A stretch of DNA of 64,000 bases from Zygnema cylindricum (taxonomy: Eukaryota; Streptophyta; Zygnematophyceae; Zygnematales; Zygnemataceae). Shown here piece by piece: positions 59,148 to 64,000 of the stretch. Under the pieces are notes generated by a model, which ran no database searches, was not told where the DNA came from, and saw only the letters and a list, made by a program, of their open reading frames with translations. The stretch is from contig JBBHKE010002049.1 in assembly GCA_037447655.1 (NCBI GenBank), positions 1 through 64,000 of the forward strand, written 5' to 3'. The stretch's first letter is position 1; the number at the start of each line of letters is the position of its first letter. The position numbers and the translations under genes are program-made.

Positions 59148-59644
59148 ATAGTTCAAAAGTAGGTGAACGTACGCCCATATAGTATGTCTATTGTACGCAA
59201 AACATACAATATGCCCTTATGACCCATATTGTATTAGCCGCAAAATGAAATAAAATAGGAACAAGGTTGAGTTGCACATCGATCGATAGAGAATTAAACG
59301 TCATGTCTAAATTTTGAAAAACATTGGACAAAAAAATATTTTTCTGTGAGTTTTTAGGTATTTTTTATTTAAACCGTCAGATTTGGACGATCGGACGGTC
59401 GCTGATCAAATTAGCGATTTACGAAGATCACATGAAAAACCCATAACACAACTTACGACAAAGGCGCCTACAAAAGGCCTACAATAGAAACGCCTATTTT
59501 TAAACTATGTCATATACTGATATACTAATCACTTGTCATATACGAATCGTACGAAATCAGGATGTTATTATTTCGTACCGTAGAGATCGAACGGCGGAGA
59601 TGACTCTAAAAGCAGCAGTTAAGTAAATCGTTTTGCTTATGTAG
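59148..59644. repeat. Duplicated repeat block, copy 2
   Basis: Same orientation as 57083-57580, about 2.06 kb apart. Starts ACATAGTTCAAAAGTAGG. 59265-59644 is identical to copy 1. Confidence 0.92.
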
Positions 59645-59660
59645 AGAGAAATTACACTTT

Positions 59661-59874
59661 GTACCGCAATTAGTGTAATATTTTTTTCGGCACTTAAAAC
59701 ATATTTTCTCCGCACACACTCGTCCGATTTTCAGTTTGAGACCACCAATAGGAAGCTGAGAATTTTACCTCTCAATCGCAACCGTCCGATCCAAAATCGG
59801 ACAAGTGTGTAATGAGAAAAGATGTTTTAAGCGGCGAAAAAAACATTAAACACTAATAGAGATTCACGGTGTAC
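59661..59874. mobile_element. MITE-like inverted-repeat element, family 1
   Basis: 214 bp, third copy of the family. Ends GTACCGCAATTAGTG and, reversed, GTACACCGTGAATCTCTATT. It abuts duplicated block copy 2. Confidence 0.82.
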
Positions 59875-60238
59875 TGTAGCAGATTACTTGTATCGTAGTA
59901 AGGACTGTACGGCTAGCTGGTTCTCATTTAAAGCCCTTGAGACGCCAGGCATACAGTTTGTGACAAGTCGCCTGTGGTTTACCAATGCTACAAAGTAAAT
60001 TGAGGCGTTGACCGTTCAGTTTAAAATGGGGAAATTAGGGTATGGTTACATCAGACGAAAAGTGAGGTATAATACAGAATATTGTACTTGCCCGTACCAT
60101 GCCGTACTATATTTTCGTGAGTTTCTTCAAAACAACATTACAGAAAATATGATAACGATTCTCCAAGTATTCCGGAGAAGACGTCGACCGTCCGATTACA
60201 TTTTGGTCTTCATCTGCGAAGCAATTGCTCCAAGCGCC
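59875..60238. other. Intergenic, nothing recognised
   Basis: A plus-strand frame (60008-60331) runs through the hairpin below. It has no known domain and is probably chance. Confidence 0.3.
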
Positions 60239-60285
60239 TCTGTATTGGTGAACCCACCTCGCGGAGGTGGGTTCACCAATACAGA
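60239..60285. repeat. Perfect 22-bp hairpin with 3-nt loop
   Basis: Arms 60239-60260 and 60264-60285 are exact reverse complements around the loop GCG. The arm includes GGTGAACCCACCTC. No terminator-like T run follows. Confidence 0.95.
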
Positions 60286-60971
60286 ACCAGTCAATTCGCT
60301 ACATTTGGACGATAGACACGTGCGTCGATGAAAAATGAAAATTTTCACACGCCCCCAAAGTCAAGTGCCTTCGGACAAGGTGACCGTAAAATCTTTGCCG
60401 AAAAGAAATACGGTTTTTTTCCTGAAAGTCAGCAGAGTGAAGGAGATCTCTGAGGTACATTGACGAGGTACACTTGCGAAGTACACGTGCGAAGTACGCA
60501 AGTACAGATTTGCATACGAAAATGGTCGGTTTTCAAATCTTTGCGATTTTAGAGATTTGATCGTCGAATTACGTGGAACCACTCAAGAAACAACACGTAT
60601 GTAAAAACCTATTTACAGACGATACGCGATGTAACCGAGGCCTCTGTAATACAGAAATTTTGTAGTCCGTACTATTACAGAGACCTCCTGATGTAACCAT
60701 GCCCTTAGGTGAAACCTGAAACGCCTTTGTAACTTGGCAAGTTTGGAACAAGAGGCCCCTTATTGGCGCAAAAAGTTAACGGACTTGCGGGTTGAACTGG
60801 CCCCGTTTGGCGAGAACCGGATGGAACCAAATTTAACCAAATTTTTCACAGTTCGGATTGCTTAATTTGCTTTTCGGTTTATTAACCGTTTGGTTCGGTT
60901 CCGGCGATTTCAAAAACTGTTTAGTTCGGTCAAGCAGAACCGGATGAACCGATGTACGAGTATACGGTGAT
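60286..60971. other. Intergenic with a second, imperfect inverted repeat
   Basis: GGCCTCTGTAATACAG near 60638 pairs imperfectly with TATTACAGAGACCTC near 60673. No gene recognised. Confidence 0.4.
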
Positions 60972-61200
60972 AAGGTACACCGCCAATCGTTATTAGCGTG
61001 TAAATTTTTTTAGCGTATACGAATAATTAGCGTGGTTTACGCTAATTGGGAATTTGAAAATTTTCGAAGAAATCGTCTATTCTAATTAGGAATAAGGGTA
61101 TTTTTTAAATAGTGTGGACAATTCTATTTGAGAATAAAAAATAAAAAAAGCAGGACGGAATTAGCGTACACAACGCTAATAACGATTGGCGGTGTACCTT
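60972..61200. mobile_element. MITE-like element with perfect 28-bp TIRs
   Basis: 229 bp. The first 28 bases (starting AAGGTACACCGCCAATCGTT) and the last 28 are exact reverse complements. The tips share GTACACCG and ATCGTTATTAGCG with family 1, but the middle differs. No obvious target duplication. Confidence 0.88.
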
Positions 61201-61249
61201 CAAATACAAAGGTATCAGAGGTACTTGTGAATAAAAGTATACCAACATA

Positions 61250-62038
61250 GCTTAGGGTACGGCCCCATGTATGTGTAACTTAGCGAACTTACTTTGTATT
61301 TTAGCGCGGATCCGGCGGACCCGGATTTCAGGTGTCTCTATGTGTTTACTCGAAATTGTTACTTAAGTTTGTGACGATTGTATACGTCGACAATACCAAT
61401 GACGGTTGTCACCGTGTACAATTTGTCTTTGACGCACCGTATTTTTTCGAAACTATTTGAAGCGTCGCAAGACACATCGTAATTTTTGAAACGATTTGCG
61501 GATTGGGTATGTTGCATGTCATTGCGTGACATCGTAGACATACAGCCTTCACCCGTGGATGTACGACATGCCTTTGCGTAAACCTCTCCCGTCCGGCCGC
61601 CATGACTTCGCAGATTTTTCACCTTCGCATATTTTTCAAGTTTGCGTGAAATGACACTACAGCATCGAGACCCTGCAAATAAAAAAACGTACAACATGCA
61701 ACAGGACAAAAAAACAACCTTGTAATTTTTTTCGTCGTCAAAAACTTCTAAAAACTTTTCACACGTGGGAATATGTTTTTCTATTAGTTTTACATTGCTT
61801 AAAACACATTGCCGATGTGGTTTATGATAAGTTTGAAGATGACGTGACAATGAGTCGGAAAAACACAAGACGACAAATTTTGGTACATCCTAAGTTCGTG
61901 GATGACGCAAATTGTACTCTACAAATTTGCGATTTCTTCGTACGGCTGCAACTTAGGCAGTACAGCCCTAAGTTACAAAGGATAACGATAGAAAAAACAC
62001 CCGTACTTAGCCACATGGGGCCGTACCCTTACTAAAGC
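61250..62038. mobile_element. Non-autonomous TIR element with ORF scrap
   Basis: Ends carry AGGGTACGGCCCCATGT at 61256-61272 and its exact reverse complement near 62013-62030. The inside includes a 169-codon minus frame (61359-61868) without known domain, and a plus frame (61817-62035) with VHPKFVDDANCT and FFVRLQLRQY. This resembles VHPKFDDDAKCT and FFVRLKLTRY on the minus strand at 57782-57967. Class unknown. Confidence 0.55.
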
Positions 62039-64000
62039 TATGTGTTCATGTGCTAAAGTGAGGGTTTATTATGTCTTTTTCCTCAATATTTGAATGATGC
62101 ACCTAAAAAATCAAAACCGAATTATAATTTAAGTCATCTTGAAACTTAGTATGTACTTCAGTTTGGCGTCCTACGTTTATCGAACCATTGCCACGTCGTG
62201 CCAGCTCATCTTCGAACTCAAACCCAAATCACCTCAAGAGTCGGTTCTAGGAAAGTAACACTTAATAAAAAATAAGAAAATTCTTGCACACATTCACACA
62301 ATTTGAAATTTGCAGCACAAGAGAGAGTACACTTAAATAACTATGGTCGGTTTGTTTTGAATCCTTAAAAAATTATTCAAACGTGTAAATTTTTGGATGT
62401 TAGTACACTCAATACTCGTTCAAAAACGTAGACAAAACATTATAAAAAATATTACCAAAAAAAAAAAGTGGATTATATGATCCATTTCCTCGAGGTACTA
62501 TCGTTAGTGTCAATGCTTTTGTTGTCCCTCTCGTGAGTAAAACAAAAAGAATGTTTTTTTTTGTTGACAAGACACCAACGATCGTAACAACTCCGTGCAC
62601 TATTAAGTTATTGAAAGTAACCCCAAGATTCGTTTCACTTACAAACGCTTTATAATCTAAGATGGATGTCCAAAATGGTATCCTAAATTTGAAATAGGAA
62701 CGATATGTGCCCAAAAAACCATAACTTAGGTATCCGATGTTGTTTGTAGCAAAGTTTTTCTCCATTTTTTGTTCTCAGTATTCCAATGACTAAAAACAAA
62801 ATTCATCACCAAAAGCTACGACATTTGTAGATGTTAAATCTTTATGTTTGTATTTAATATCCGGACTACTCGCTTGTACACAAGCTGCTTTACCAATCTC
62901 TTCCACATGTCTTGCGTCTCACTGCTTACGGAATTGGGCTCTAATGGCTTGCATCATCGCTAAAAAACAAGGTTTTTAGTGGGAGACACTCGTATTTCAA
63001 GGTTTTTGGTGGAAGACACCCTTATTTTAGCTCATGCGGACTTTAACATCGATAAAGGCATTGTACCATTTCAGTATATTTAATATTTACTTGTTCGCTT
63101 TTGTCGAGTGAGGCCTAAGATAAAGTCCCTCCATTCTTTCACTCATCTGTGAAAGTCACCCACTGCTCCAACAACATGTGGTTAATTAAATGGTCCCGGT
63201 CAAGATCAAGTACTTGCTTGAGGGACTCTATACGATTAAAACAAGAGCTTGGGAAAAACCCTAAAAAACCCTTGTTTCCTCACGCCCATCATTAGGTACT
63301 TGAGTTGCGGCTTGGGATGCAACAGCCTCTTATAGAACACAACTAGGCGCACCGAGCCCGGGCTAACAACTTCAAATTATTTTTTTGGAGATCATTGGGA
63401 CCTCAGACTCCTCGTTCGAAAAATTCTTAGGTACTCGACGATCTTTTAAATCTAGAGGACCTTGTAGCCTTTATCCGTCTCCAGTGTCGGCTTTCTATCT
63501 CCAACGTTTTTTCATAGCCCTTATTAGTTCCCAATCCTTGACTTTTGTCGAATGATGCACGAAGATGAATGATGTCGCGTATTGCTAATCTCACCGCCGT
63601 GCCATTTAGTTCATACATTTGATATTACTAACTATTGTCCTTTAGTGTAAGGCTTTGGGTAGACTACATTTTTGTTGTGACATCTTGACGTCATGCTTAT
63701 TTGTGACCTTGTCCACTTCACTAATTTTAGGACTTTTTTCCTTGGCTTCTTTATTTTATTGTTTTGTCGTTAGCCTCTCGAGTTGTCACCAAATAACGTG
63801 TAAATATAGTCAATTGTTTTTTCATAACTATTTCATTGCTTTCTAAAATTTTCGTGTTCTATTTAGAGATGGGGAGTGGTAATGAAAGGTGGAGGGAGAG
63901 AGGCGTCGACGACCTAGACCTTGCGATGACCCATGAATGAAAATGACAGCTCGAGACCGTGAAGAAAAAAAAACAAAGCGCGTAAATGTTCAAATCATAT
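62039..64000. other. Intergenic, nothing recognised
   Basis: Open frames at 62409-62765 and 63427-63618 (minus) and 63655-63846 (plus) show no known motif. A short direct repeat (AAGGTTTTTAGTGGGAGACAC and a variant) is at 62970-63010. This may be an old, unrecognisable transposon. Confidence 0.35.

Noticed and set aside
60008-60331. 107-codon plus frame as a gene
   Set aside because: Runs through a perfect hairpin and has no recognisable motif.
61359-61868. 169-codon minus frame as a gene
   Set aside because: Lies inside a TIR element, has no known domain and no codon pattern I could recognise; kept only as a scrap.

Overview
The window is nuclear DNA from a green plant of the streptophyte line (a land plant or close relative). 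It is AT-rich, and its genes have many introns with plant-type GT-AG junctions. One gene encodes a TEBICHI-type POLQ helicase and another a root-cap family protein. The rest is mostly plant-style Ty1/copia and Ty3/gypsy retrotransposons. The species cannot be named from sequence alone; a non-flowering plant is only a guess. No bacterial operons, rRNA genes, convincing tRNA genes or CRISPR arrays were seen.

Left part (1-18.2 kb), minus strand: the N-terminal and helicase part of a DNA polymerase theta gene (TEBICHI/POLQ). Fifteen exons could be placed from the start codon at 18225 down to 263, and nearly all reading phases join correctly. The polymerase domain would lie beyond position 1. Two stretches that every POLQ helicase should have were not found: the Walker A segment, and a segment between exons 9 and 10. 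One exon also carries a one-base frame problem. The introns are packed with CT/GA and AT microsatellites and minisatellites.

Middle part (18.6-52 kb): a nested pile of LTR retrotransposons. At its base are degenerate gypsy remnants (about 19.56-21.69 kb minus strand, and 22.75-25.67 kb plus strand). On and between these sit copia elements with LTRs of about 1.05-1.2 kb. Element A (26004-32493, minus) has the 5-bp target duplication CACAC. Element B (41141-47601, plus) has GATAC. Element D (35715-40979, plus) is a gag-only derivative. Solo LTRs lie at 21692-22749, 34231-35068, 39750-40811 and 50820-51989. B sits inside the RNase H region of an older copia element C, whose 3' LTR runs straight into the gag of another copy, F. 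All copia copies with a readable 5' end share a primer-binding site that matches the anticodon arm of initiator tRNA-Met (half-tRNA priming, as in Drosophila copia), and a gag start codon lies inside that site. All pol genes have stops or frameshifts, so no copy looks autonomous.

Right part (52-64 kb): a complete four-exon gene on the minus strand (54252-56638) for a secreted root-cap family protein. It is surrounded by short inverted-repeat elements (MITE-like), a 380-bp perfectly repeated block, a 22-bp perfect hairpin and a non-autonomous TIR element. The last 2 kb hold nothing I recognise.
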